From: Actinotalea sp. JY-7876
Lineage (GTDB): Bacteria; Actinomycetota; Actinomycetes; Actinomycetales; Cellulomonadaceae
Reading direction: 5' to 3'
Assembly: GCF_014042015.1 (NCBI RefSeq)
Contig: NZ_CP059493.1
Location: forward strand, 3,100,001 to 3,164,000
Length of the DNA: 64,000 nt
The notes beneath the pieces were generated by a model that made no database searches, was not told where the DNA came from, and saw only the letters and a list, made by a program, of their open reading frames with translations. Made by a program: the position numbers and the translations under genes. Shown here in pieces: positions 24,239 to 32,279 of this stretch. The stretch's first letter is position 1, and each line of letters starts with the position of its first letter.

Positions 24239-25224
24239 CCGCCGTCGTGCACGCCGGCGTCACGCCGCCGCCCTCGGCGGTCGGGCCCGACGCACCCGTC
24301 AAGGCTCCCCCGTGGGACCCGGCGCCCCGGTGGTCGCGGCACCACGGGCTCCTGGCCGTCCAGCTCGGGCCCACCGAGGTGCTGCGCTACGTCGACGGCG
24401 CGGGCAGCCCCGCGTTCGACGCGCCGCGCCCCCACCTGCACCCGCTCCGGACCCGGTCCGGCGTCGTCGTCAGCGACGCCGCGCCGCGCGACCACACCTG
24501 GCACGTCGGGCTCTCCGTCGGCGTGCAGGACGTCGACGGCACCAACCTCTGGGGCGGGCGCACCTACCTGCCCGACGCCGGCTACACGTGGCGCCACGAC
24601 CACGGTCGCGTCGTGCACCGCGCGTGGGAGCGACGCGAGCCCGGTGCCGTGCGCGAGGCGCTCGCCTGGCTCCGCCCCGACGGCACGCCCCTGCTGCACG
24701 AGGAGCGCACGCTCCGCTGGGACGCGGTGGACGACGCGACGTGGCGCCTGGAGCTCGGCGTGACCCTCCGCGTCCCGGCGGGCACCGCCGGGCGGTCGCC
24801 GGTCGTGCTGGGCAGCCCCGGCACGCACGGGCGCGAGCGCGCCGGCTACGGCGGGGTCTTCCTGCGCGTCGCGCCGTGCCGCGACGTCGAGGTCTCCACG
24901 CCGCTCGGGTCCGGCGAGGAGGCCGTGCACGGCACCCGCCCGGCCGACGGCGCGCACTGGCTCGCGTGGCGCGCCGACGTGGGCGGCCGGCCCGTCACCA
25001 TCGCCGTCGCACCGGGCGACGAGATCACGGCGCAGGACCCCTGGTTCGTGCGCGTCACGTCGTACCCGGGCATCGGCTCGGCGCTCGCCTGGGACACCCC
25101 GCTGCAGGTTGCGGAAGGATCTCCCGTGCGCCGGACGTTCACCTGGGTGTTCGCCGACGGGCGCCTGCCCGACGACGTCGTCGCCGCAGCCCTCGCGCCG
25201 GAGTACCGGAAGGACCAGTCATGA
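24235..25224 (+). CDS. DUF6807 / PmoA-family protein
   Basis: 329 residues from GTG 24235, overlapping the previous stop (GTGA). DHTWHVGLSVGVQDVDGTNLWGG and WRHDHGRVVHR are typical of the PmoA/DUF6807 family, where a conserved D-H-x-x-H segment begins a beta-rich fold. The biochemical function is not established; the family is often beside Gfo/Idh/MocA oxidoreductases in sugar clusters. No signal peptide is present, so it is cytosolic. The stop overlaps the altronate dehydratase start by 4 bases. Tight coupling to a hexuronate enzyme is a useful functional clue. Confidence 0.82.
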   Translation: MTAVVHAGVTPPPSAVGPDAPVKAPPWDPAPRWSRHHGLLAVQLGPTEVLRYVDGAGSPAFDAPRPHLHPLRTRSGVVVSDAAPRDHTWHVGLSVGVQDVDGTNLWGGRTYLPDAGYTWRHDHGRVVHRAWERREPGAVREALAWLRPDGTPLLHEERTLRWDAVDDATWRLELGVTLRVPAGTAGRSPVVLGSPGTHGRERAGYGGVFLRVAPCRDVEVSTPLGSGEEAVHGTRPADGAHWLAWRADVGGRPVTIAVAPGDEITAQDPWFVRVTSYPGIGSALAWDTPLQVAEGSPVRRTFTWVFADGRLPDDVVAAALAPEYRKDQS

Positions 25225-26771
25225 CCACCGAGACCGCCGCACCGCTCGCCGAGGCGACGCTCCTGCTGCGCCCCGACGACGACGTCGCCGTCGCGACCCG
25301 TGACCTGCAGTCCGGCACGGTGCTCCGGTGCCCGGACGGGACCGCGCTCGAGGTGACGCAGAGCGTCCCGCGGGGGCACAAGCTCGCCGTCCGGCCCGTC
25401 GCCACGGGCGACGCGGTGCACAAGTACGGCCAGTCCATCGGGCGCGCCCGGGTCGACATCGCCCCCGGCGACCACGTCCACACGCACAACCTGGCCATGG
25501 CGGACGTCGACCAGGACTACGAGTTCGGCACGGCCCGCGTCGTCCCGCAGCCGCTCGCCGGTCCGCGCCCGACGTTCCAGGGCTACCGGCGCGCCGACGG
25601 TCGCGTCGGGACGCGCAACTACATCGCGATCCTCACCTCCGTGAACTGCTCGGCGAGCTCCGCGAAGCTCATCGCGGACCAGTTCCGCGGCCCGGTGCTC
25701 GACGCGTTCCCGAACGTCGACGGCGTCGTTGCGCTGACGCACACCTCCGGGTGCGGCATGGTGCCGACGTCGGAGGGCGGGCAGATGCTGCTGCGCACGC
25801 TGCGCGGCTACGCGACGCACGCCAACGTCGCGGGCCTGCTGGTGCTCGGGCTCGGCTGCGAGATGCTGCAGGTGGACCAGGTGCTCGGCGGCGTCGACAT
25901 CCCGTCCGACACCCTGGTGCAGCAGCTGATCATCCAGGAGTCCGGCGGCATCCGGAAGACCGTGCGCGCGGGCGTCGAGGCGATCACCGCGATGCTGCCG
26001 CAGCTCGACGCGCGCCGGCGCGAGGAGTGCGACGTCAGCGAGCTGGTGCTCGGGTTGAACTGCGGCGGGTCCGACGGGTACTCGGGCATCACCGCCAACC
26101 CCGCCCTGGGCTGGGCGTCCGACCGGCTCGTGGCGTGGGGCGCGCGCTCCGTGCTGGCCGAGACGCCCGAGGTCTTCGGCGCCGAGCACCTGCTCACGCG
26201 GCGTGCGGTCTCGCCCGAGGTCGGCCGGCGGCTGCTGGACCGGATCGACTGGTGGCGGCGCTACGCCGAGGAGGGCGGCGGGTCGCTCGACAACAACCCG
26301 TCCCCCGGCAACAAGGCCGGCGGCCTGACGACGATCCTCGAGAAGTCCCTGGGCGCCGTCGCGAAGGGCGGGACGGCCGAGCTCGCCGCCGTCTACGAGT
26401 ACGCGGAGCCGATCTCGGTGCCGGGCTTCGGATTCATGGACACGCCGGGCTACGACCCGGTGTCGGTGACCGGGCTCGTGGCGGGCGGGTCGAACGTCGT
26501 GGTCTTCACGACGGGCCGCGGCTCGGTGCTGGGCTGCAAGCCGTCGCCGTCGATCAAGGTGGCCACGAACACGCAGATGTACCTGCGGATGGCCGAGGAC
26601 ATGGACCTCAACGCCGGGCGCATCGTCGACGGCACCGCCACGCTCGAGCAGGTGGGCCAGGAGATCCTGGACATGATCCTGCGCGTCGCGTCCGGCGAGC
26701 AGACGGTCAGCGAGCAGCTGGACCTCGGGCAGGACGAGTTCATCCCCTGGCAGCTCGGCACCGTCACCTGA
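25221..26771 (+). CDS. uxaA: Altronate dehydratase (UxaA family)
   Basis: 516 residues. Residues about 10-100 are the SAF domain of the small UxaA subunit (LRPDDDVAVATRDL, VPRGHKLAVRPVATGDAVHKYGQ with a final DHVHTHNL). The rest is the large domain, with RADGRVGTRNYIAIL, THTSGCGM, LNCGGSDGYSGITANPALG and GRGSVLGCKPSPSIKVATN. The cysteines and histidines match iron-dependent altronate/galactarate dehydratases. It converts D-altronate to 2-keto-3-deoxygluconate in galacturonate catabolism. With uxaC and the fructuronate/tagaturonate reductase-type gene nearby, it supports growth on hexuronates from pectin. A terminator-like hairpin follows its stop. Confidence 0.92.
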   Translation: MTTETAAPLAEATLLLRPDDDVAVATRDLQSGTVLRCPDGTALEVTQSVPRGHKLAVRPVATGDAVHKYGQSIGRARVDIAPGDHVHTHNLAMADVDQDYEFGTARVVPQPLAGPRPTFQGYRRADGRVGTRNYIAILTSVNCSASSAKLIADQFRGPVLDAFPNVDGVVALTHTSGCGMVPTSEGGQMLLRTLRGYATHANVAGLLVLGLGCEMLQVDQVLGGVDIPSDTLVQQLIIQESGGIRKTVRAGVEAITAMLPQLDARRREECDVSELVLGLNCGGSDGYSGITANPALGWASDRLVAWGARSVLAETPEVFGAEHLLTRRAVSPEVGRRLLDRIDWWRRYAEEGGGSLDNNPSPGNKAGGLTTILEKSLGAVAKGGTAELAAVYEYAEPISVPGFGFMDTPGYDPVSVTGLVAGGSNVVVFTTGRGSVLGCKPSPSIKVATNTQMYLRMAEDMDLNAGRIVDGTATLEQVGQEILDMILRVASGEQTVSEQLDLGQDEFIPWQLGTVT

Positions 26772-26781
26772 CGACGTCGGT

Positions 26782-26817
26782 CCGGCCGAGGGGTGCCGCA
26801 CTCCACCCCTTGGCCGG
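26782..26817 (+). terminator. Terminator hairpin after uxaA
   Basis: A 14-bp stem (CCGGCCGAGGGGTG with CACCCCTTGGCCGG, one G-U pair) and 8-base loop, starting 10 bases after the uxaA stop. Likely intrinsic terminator of the operon that starts at 23003. Confidence 0.75.
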
Positions 26818-26879
26818 GCGGGGCCGCTGCGGGACGCTGGTGGGGCAGCGGCAGTCGGCAGCGGGCGTCGGGGGGACGA

Positions 26880-27218
26880 ATGCTCAGCAGGGTGACGGCG
26901 GCGGAGCTCCGGGCAGGTGGCGGCCGGACCGCACGCTTCGAGGGCGAGCCGTACGGCTCGGGGGTCTCGTTCTTCCTGGTCGACGTCGACCCCGGCCAGG
27001 GCCCGCCGCTGCACCGGCACCCGTACACCGAGACCTGGGTGGTCCACGAGGGCGAGGCGACCGTCACCGCCGACGGGCAGGAGCACCACGCGAGCGGCGG
27101 CGACATCCTCGTCGTCGGCGCCGGCACGGCCCACAAGTTTTTGGCGACCGGCACGGGCGCGCTGCGCATGACGTGCATCCACGCCGCACCCCGCATGCAG
27201 CAGGAGAACCTGGAGTAG
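26880..27218 (+). CDS. Cupin-domain protein
   Basis: 112 residues from ATG 26880. It is a single beta-barrel cupin: motif 1 is PPLHRHPYTETWVVHEGEATV, with two histidines and a glutamate as metal ligands, and motif 2 is GDILVVGAGTAHKFLAT with the third histidine. Small cupins of this type bind a metal and may act as sugar isomerases, dioxygenases or sensors; the substrate is not evident. It sits alone between the uxaA terminator and a bidirectional hairpin shared with convergent uxaC. Confidence 0.85.
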   Translation: MLSRVTAAELRAGGGRTARFEGEPYGSGVSFFLVDVDPGQGPPLHRHPYTETWVVHEGEATVTADGQEHHASGGDILVVGAGTAHKFLATGTGALRMTCIHAAPRMQQENLE

Positions 27219-27243
27219 CCGCCGGCGCCCCGTCGGCGGCGCC

Positions 27244-27328
27244 GAGCACGTCCGTCCCTGGTGAGCACGTCCGTTCCCGGTGAGCACGTCCGCTGTGACG
27301 GACGCACTCGCGTGGAACGGACGTGCTC
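27244..27328. repeat. 19-bp tandem repeat ending in a perfect hairpin; probable bidirectional terminator
   Basis: Three head-to-tail 19-base units begin GAGCACGTCCG (27244, 27263, 27282). GGAACGGACGTGCTC (27314-27328) is the exact reverse complement of the start of unit 2, so a 15-bp stem can form. It lies between the convergent cupin and uxaC genes and probably ends both transcripts. It shares the core GGMACGGA with hairpins at 41540 and 45175. Confidence 0.8.
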
Positions 27329-27376
27329 AACGGGCTGTCGGCGCGGGCCGACGTCGCCCGCCCGGACCCCGGCGGG

Positions 27377-28849
27377 TCAGGTGCGGGGGGCGGGCTTCGG
27401 GTAGGCGAGCTTCGGGAGCTCGTAGGCCAGGTCGACGGCCGTCTCGACGGCCTCGTCCACCGTGAGGCGGTGCTCGGCGACCAGGCGGCCGAGGTAGCCG
27501 GCGTCGATCCGGCGCGCGAGGTCGTGCCGCGCGGGGATCGAGAAGAACGCGCGCGTGTCGTCGACGAAGCCCGTGGTGTTGTAGAACCCGGCCGAGTCCG
27601 TGACCGCCTCGCGGTAGCGGCGCATGCCGTCGGGGGTGTCGAGGAACCACCACGGCGCGCCGAGCTTCATCGCGGGGTAGACGCCGGCCATCGGCGCCAG
27701 CTCGCGTGCGAACACCGTCTCGTCGACCGTGAACACGATCAGCCGCAGGCCGGGGTGGTGGCCGAACGACTCGAGCAGGGGGCGCAGGGAGCGCGTGTAC
27801 TCGGCGGCGACCGGGATGTCGTAGCCGACGTCGGGTCCCCGCTCGGCGAAGACGTGGCTGTCGTGGTTGCGCAGCACGCCGGGGTGGATCTGCATGACCA
27901 GGCCGTCCTCGGCGGACATGCGCGCCATCTCGTGCAGCATGTGGCCGCTGAACGCCTGGGCGTCGGCCGCCGAGACCTCGCCGCGCAGCGCGGCGTCGAA
28001 GATCCGGCCGGCCTCGGCGGGCGTCAGCGGCGTCGTGTCGGCGAGCAGGTGGCCGTGGTCGGTCGCCCGCGCACCGGCGGCGATGAAGGCCGCGCGGCGC
28101 TGCTCGAGGGCGCGGACGTAGTCGGCGTAGGAGCCGACGTCGATCCCCGAGCGCTCGGCCAGCAGCGCGATGTCGTCGCGCCACTCGGGCCGGTCGACGT
28201 GCAGGAGGGCGTCCGGGCGGAACGTGGGCACGATGCGCTCGCCCCAGCCGCGGCCGGCGAGGTCCGCGTGGTCCGCGAGCGTCGCGGTCGCCGGGTCCGT
28301 CGTGGCGACGATCTCGAGGTTGAAGCGGTCGGCGAGCGCGAGCGGCCGGAAGGCGTCGGTGCTCAGCTGCGCCTGGACCTCGTCGTACAGCGTGTCGGCC
28401 GTCTGCGCCGACGGCGGCGCGCTGACGCCGAAGATCTCGACCAGCACGTGCTCCATCCAGTAGCGGGTGGGCGTGCCGCGGAAGAGCTTCCAGTTCGTGC
28501 AGAAGGTCCGCCAGATCTCGCGCGGGTCGGTCTCGACGGGCTTGCCGTCGCGCCGCGGGACGCCGAGGGAGTCGTGCGGCACCCCCTGCGAGACCAGCAT
28601 CCGCACGAGGTAGTGGTCCGGGACGACGAAGACCTCGGCGGGGTTGCCGAAGGGCTCGTCGGCGGCGAGGACGCCCGCGTCGACGTGACCGTGCATCGAG
28701 ACGATCGGCAGGTCGCGGGTGGCCGCGTAGACCGCGCGGGCCGCGTCGCGGCTGCTCGGCTCCGCCGGGAGCGCGCGGTCCGGGTGCAGCGCCCAGCCCT
28801 GCGTCGTGGTGCCGGGGGGCGACGTGGTGCCAACGTGCTGAGCGGTCAT
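27377..28849 (-). CDS. uxaC: Glucuronate isomerase (uronate isomerase)
   Basis: 490 residues from ATG 28849 with AGGAGG upstream. It is a TIM-barrel amidohydrolase-superfamily enzyme: the N-terminal metal motif is MHGHVD, followed by TNWKLFRGTPTRYWMEHVL, then IHPGVLRNHD and the C-terminal PWWFLDTPDGMRRYREAVTD. It interconverts glucuronate and fructuronate, or galacturonate and tagaturonate, the first step of hexuronate breakdown. It is divergent from the LacI regulator and mannitol-dehydrogenase-family gene, which carry out regulation and the next step. LacI-type half-sites in the shared 190-base gap suggest common control. Confidence 0.95.
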   Translation of the reverse strand: MTAQHVGTTSPPGTTTQGWALHPDRALPAEPSSRDAARAVYAATRDLPIVSMHGHVDAGVLAADEPFGNPAEVFVVPDHYLVRMLVSQGVPHDSLGVPRRDGKPVETDPREIWRTFCTNWKLFRGTPTRYWMEHVLVEIFGVSAPPSAQTADTLYDEVQAQLSTDAFRPLALADRFNLEIVATTDPATATLADHADLAGRGWGERIVPTFRPDALLHVDRPEWRDDIALLAERSGIDVGSYADYVRALEQRRAAFIAAGARATDHGHLLADTTPLTPAEAGRIFDAALRGEVSAADAQAFSGHMLHEMARMSAEDGLVMQIHPGVLRNHDSHVFAERGPDVGYDIPVAAEYTRSLRPLLESFGHHPGLRLIVFTVDETVFARELAPMAGVYPAMKLGAPWWFLDTPDGMRRYREAVTDSAGFYNTTGFVDDTRAFFSIPARHDLARRIDAGYLGRLVAEHRLTVDEAVETAVDLAYELPKLAYPKPAPRT

Positions 28850-29005
28850 CGGGCGACCTCCTGTGAGACGGCGTGAAACAATGGTGCTCCGCGCGTCATC
28901 CTTGCGCGTGACGTGCACGGACGCCAAGTGCGTGGCCACAAGTTGTCGCGCCCCACACGGGGCCCAGCGCGCCTTGCGCGGCGCGGATGAACCGTGCTCT
29001 GATTC

Positions 29006-29022
29006 TGATTCATCGTGTTTCA
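29006..29022. promoter_or_regulatory. Possible LacI-type operator between uxaC and its regulator
   Basis: TGATTCATCGTGTTTCA is an imperfect inverted repeat (five of seven arm positions match) with a CG-containing centre, 18 bases before the regulator start. The sequence GCGTGAAACA at 28871-28880, near uxaC, is the exact complement of its right arm (TGTTTCACGC), so each divergent promoter has one copy of this half-site. Confidence 0.5.
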
Positions 29023-29040
29023 CGCGAGAGGGGAACGCCC

Positions 29041-30057
29041 ATGGCGACGCTGCGCGACGTCGCACGAGCGGCCGGGGTCTCCCCCGCGACCGCGTCCCGC
29101 GCCCTGGCGAACCCCTCGAGCGTGTCCCCCGACCGGCGCGAGCGCGTGCAGGCCGCCGCCGCCGAGCTCGGCTACCGGGCCGGGCGCGACGAGCCGACGG
29201 GCCAGCGCCGGCTCGGGCTCATCGTCCCCGACATGCAGAACCCGTTCTTCTCGGGGATCGCGAAGGGCGTCCAGCACCGCGCGCGCGCCGCCGGCCTGGT
29301 CGTCGTCGTCGCGGACGCCGACGAGGACCCGCGCCTCGAGACGGAGCTCGTGCACCGGATGACGTCCGAGGTGGACGGCATCGTGCTGTGCTCGCCGCGC
29401 ATGCCGGACCAGGCGCTCGCGGCGCTCCCCCAGCACCCGCGGATCGTGCTGGTGAACCGCGAGTCCGAGCACCTGCGTTCCGTCGTGATCGACAACGAGG
29501 ACGGCATCCGCCAGGCCGTCGCGCACCTGCACGCGCTGGGCCACCGCCGGATCGCCTACGCCGGCGGCCAGTGGGGCTCCTGGTCGGACCGCGAGCGGCG
29601 GCGCGGGCTCGAGCTCGCCGCCCACGCGACCGACGACGTCGAGCTGGTGCAGCTGGGCCACTTCCCGACCGTCTTCGCGGGCGGCGTCGCGGCCGCCGAC
29701 CTCGTGGCCGCGAGCGGCGCGACGGCCGTGATCGCGCACAACGACCTCATCGCGCTCGGCATCCTCGACCGGCTCCGCGCCCGGGGCACCGACGTTCCCG
29801 GCCGCGTCTCGGTCGTCGGCTTCGACGACATCCCGGCCGCCACGCACGTCTCACCCACGCTCACGACCGTCGCCGTGCCGCTCCGCCTGCTCGGCCGGGC
29901 CGCCGTCGACCTGCTGCTGGACGAGGTCGACCACGGCGCGACCGGCACCGTGGACCTCGGCGAGGACCTCGACGAGGGCGAGCCCCGTACCCAGCGCATG
30001 TCCGTCTCGCTGGTCGTGCGCGCCTCCACCGGGCCGGTTCGCCCGGACGGCGCATGA
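29041..30057 (+). CDS. LacI-family regulator of hexuronate genes
   Basis: 338 residues from ATG 29041. The helix-turn-helix is TLRDVARAAGVSPATASRALANP, the effector domain has RRLGLIVPDMQNPFFSGIAKGVQ and VVGFDDIPAATHVSPTLTTV. It is divergent from uxaC and overlaps the next gene by 4 bases, so it most likely represses both directions in response to a hexuronate intermediate. This is inference from position. No close counterpart to E. coli ExuR/UxuR (GntR family) is present here. Confidence 0.9.
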   Translation: MATLRDVARAAGVSPATASRALANPSSVSPDRRERVQAAAAELGYRAGRDEPTGQRRLGLIVPDMQNPFFSGIAKGVQHRARAAGLVVVVADADEDPRLETELVHRMTSEVDGIVLCSPRMPDQALAALPQHPRIVLVNRESEHLRSVVIDNEDGIRQAVAHLHALGHRRIAYAGGQWGSWSDRERRRGLELAAHATDDVELVQLGHFPTVFAGGVAAADLVAASGATAVIAHNDLIALGILDRLRARGTDVPGRVSVVGFDDIPAATHVSPTLTTVAVPLRLLGRAAVDLLLDEVDHGATGTVDLGEDLDEGEPRTQRMSVSLVVRASTGPVRPDGA

Positions 30058-30092
30058 CCGCGACACCACCCACCACCACCCCAGGGGGACCC

Positions 30093-31574
30093 ATGACCCA
30101 CCGCCTCTCGAAGGCCACCCTCGCGTCCGTCGCCGGACGCCCCGACGTCCGGGGCCCGGCCGTGGACCCGGGTGCGGCCACCGTCGGCGTCGTGCACCTG
30201 GGCGTCGGCGCCTTCCACCGCGCGCACCAGGCCGTCTTCACCGAGGACGCGGCCGCCGCGGCCGGGGAGGACCGCTGGGGCATCTTCGGCGTGACGCCGC
30301 GCAGCCGCCGCGTCGCCGACCAGCTGGTACCCCAGGACGGCCTGTACTCGGTGCTCACCAAGGGCGCCGACTCGACGTCGATGCGGGTCATCGGCTCGAT
30401 GCGCGACGTCGCCCACCTGGGCAGCCGCACGCCCGACGTCCTGGCCGCGATCGCTGCGCCGACGACGCACGTCGTCTCCTCGACCGTCTCGGAGAAGGGG
30501 TACCACCGCGCGCCCGACGGGCGCCTCGACCTCGGCGACGACGCCGTCGCGGCCGACCTCGCCACGCTGCGGGCCGAGCTCACCGGCGGCTGGTCCGACG
30601 ACGCGGCGCACACACCCGTCGGCGCGATCGCGCGCGGGCTCGCGCGGCGGGCGGAGCACGGGACGCCGCTCAGCGTCCTGTGCTGCGACAACATGGTCGA
30701 CAACGGGCACGTGCTGCGCGGCCTGGTGACGGACCTGCTCGAGGCGGCCGGCGCCGACGTCGTGCGGGCGTGGGCGCAGGACGCGGTGCGGTACCCGCTG
30801 ACGATGGTCGACCGGATCACGCCCGCGACGACGGACGCCCACCGCGCCGAGGCGACGCGCCTGCTCGGCCTGCGCGACGAGGGCCTCGTGGTCGCCGAGC
30901 CGTTCAGCCAGTGGGTTATCGAGGACTCGTTCGCCGGGCCGCGACCGCGCTGGGAGCTCGCGGGGGCGATCCTCGCCCCCGACGTCCGGCCCTACGAGCG
31001 GGCCAAGCTCCGCATGCTCAACGGCACCCACTCGGCGGTGGCCTACCTCGGCGCGCTGCGCGGGCACCGGCTCATCGACGAGGCGCTCGGGGACCCCGAG
31101 GTGGCGGGCCTCGCGCGCCGGCTCCTGGACGAGGACGTCATGCCGACGCTCGAGCAGCCGCAGGGCGTGGACCTCGCGGAGTACCGGGACTCGATCCTGT
31201 CGCGCTTCGCGAACCCGTCGACCGGGTACACCACGCTCCAGGTCGCGGGCGACGGCTCGCAGAAGCTGCCCATGCGCATCCTCGGCACCGTGGCGGACCG
31301 GCTCGCCGCGGGCGTGGTCCCCGAGGCGGCCGTGCGCACGCTGGCGGCGTGGATGGTCTTCGTCGCGCGCGGCCGTGACGTCGCCGGCCGGGAGCTGCCG
31401 CTCGACGACCCGCTCGCCGACCAGCTGCGCGAGGCGGCGTCGGGCGACGACGCCGGCCTGGCCGACCGCATGCTCGCCCTGCGCGCGGTGTTCCCCGAGG
31501 CACTCGCCGAGGACGACCGCCTCCGCACGGCGCTGCGCACGGAGGTCGCGAGCGTCCAGCGCCTGCTGACCTGA
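30093..31574 (+). CDS. uxuB: Mannitol dehydrogenase family protein, probable fructuronate/tagaturonate reductase
   Basis: 493 residues from ATG 30093, chosen for AGGGGGA four bases upstream. An in-frame ATG at 30054 overlapping the regulator stop would add 13 residues and allow coupling. The NAD-binding motif is VHLGVGAFHRAHQAVFTEDA, and the catalytic-lysine region is AKLRMLNGTHSAVAYLGAL, both characteristic of the long-chain polyol dehydrogenase family. The gene follows the hexuronate LacI and uxaC, so reduction of fructuronate or tagaturonate to mannonate or altronate is the probable reaction. Altronate dehydratase nearby would take the product. Mannitol oxidation is the alternative. Confidence 0.88.
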   Translation: MTHRLSKATLASVAGRPDVRGPAVDPGAATVGVVHLGVGAFHRAHQAVFTEDAAAAAGEDRWGIFGVTPRSRRVADQLVPQDGLYSVLTKGADSTSMRVIGSMRDVAHLGSRTPDVLAAIAAPTTHVVSSTVSEKGYHRAPDGRLDLGDDAVAADLATLRAELTGGWSDDAAHTPVGAIARGLARRAEHGTPLSVLCCDNMVDNGHVLRGLVTDLLEAAGADVVRAWAQDAVRYPLTMVDRITPATTDAHRAEATRLLGLRDEGLVVAEPFSQWVIEDSFAGPRPRWELAGAILAPDVRPYERAKLRMLNGTHSAVAYLGALRGHRLIDEALGDPEVAGLARRLLDEDVMPTLEQPQGVDLAEYRDSILSRFANPSTGYTTLQVAGDGSQKLPMRILGTVADRLAAGVVPEAAVRTLAAWMVFVARGRDVAGRELPLDDPLADQLREAASGDDAGLADRMLALRAVFPEALAEDDRLRTALRTEVASVQRLLT

Positions 31575-32170
31575 CCCGACACCGCTCGTCCCTCCGCCGC
31601 GGAGCCCCGTGCCCTCGGCGAAGCCCCTGCCCCGAGCGCGGAGCGTCGTGCCATCCGCGGAGCCCCGTGCCCACCAGCGGAGCGTCGTGCCATGAGCGCG
31701 GAGCGTCGTGCCATCCGCGGAGCCCCGTACCCACCAGCGGAGCGTCGTGCCATGAGCGCGGAGCGTTGTGCCCCGACACGCCGGCGGGTCGCGGCACGAC
31801 GCTCCGCACTAGCTCGCGCCCGCCCGTCTCCTGCGCACCGAACCGCCCTCGAGCCGCTGAGGACGCCGGGGAGCCTGGGGCCACCGCGACGGCGCGGAAC
31901 CACGCCCGTGGCGGAGCGCCGTGTCGAGTGCGGAGCGACGTGCCGTCCGGCGGAGCGTCGTGCCACGAGTGTGGAGCGTGGCGCCGGGACACGCCGGCGT
32001 GTCATGGCACGGCGCTCCACGCTCGGAGAGGGAAGAGCACCACCTCCACGCTCGGAGAGGGGAGAGCACCACCTCCACGCTCGGAGAGGGGAGAGCACGA
32101 CTCCCGCGGTCGGGGGCTCGTCCAGCAGCGCCGGACGTTGCGCTGCTTGACCTCCGTGCGCCGTGCGCCC
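31575..32170. repeat. Repeat-rich intergenic region with tandem and inverted repeats
   Basis: A gene-free stretch of about 600 bases. A 60-base unit starting GAGCGCGGAGCGTCGTGCCA is present twice in tandem (31634-31693 and 31694-31753, one difference), with a partial third. Its core GCGGAGCGTCGTGCC occurs repeatedly and reappears inverted at 31793-31807, forming a large hairpin with 31759-31773. A second inverted structure surrounds the 16-base palindrome GACACGCCGGCGTGTC (31988-32003). Three copies of a 29-base unit CTCCACGCTCGGAGAGGGG... start at 32015, 32044 and 32073. Long open frames crossing it on both strands are repeat artefacts. The function is unknown. Confidence 0.85.
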
Positions 32171-32193
32171 TACGGTTGGGAAAGCGCATTCCC
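32171..32193 (+). promoter_or_regulatory. Promoter with LacI-type operator for the oxidoreductase/isomerase operon
   Basis: TACGGT (32171-32176) resembles a -10 box; directly after it GGGAAAGCGCATTCCC (32178-32193) is a 16-base inverted repeat with two mismatched positions around a GCGC centre, matching the LacI-family operator form. It lies 86 bases before the start at 32280. Confidence 0.65.
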
Positions 32194-32279
32194 CACACAG
32201 CCGACGGCGTCGTCGGGGCGGGGTGCGCGCCACGACTCCCGCCTCCGAGGCGGCACCGAACCACACACGGAGGCATCCC

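Noticed and set aside
32015-32101. Three regularly spaced 29-bp repeats, considered as a CRISPR array
   Set aside because: The units are head to tail with no spacers between them, and no cas gene is present.
31694-32160. Open frames on both strands reading through the repeat region between uxuB and the oxidoreductase
   Set aside because: They are created by tandem GC-rich repeats, have repetitive Arg/Ala/Pro products, and lack ribosome sites or homology I recognise.
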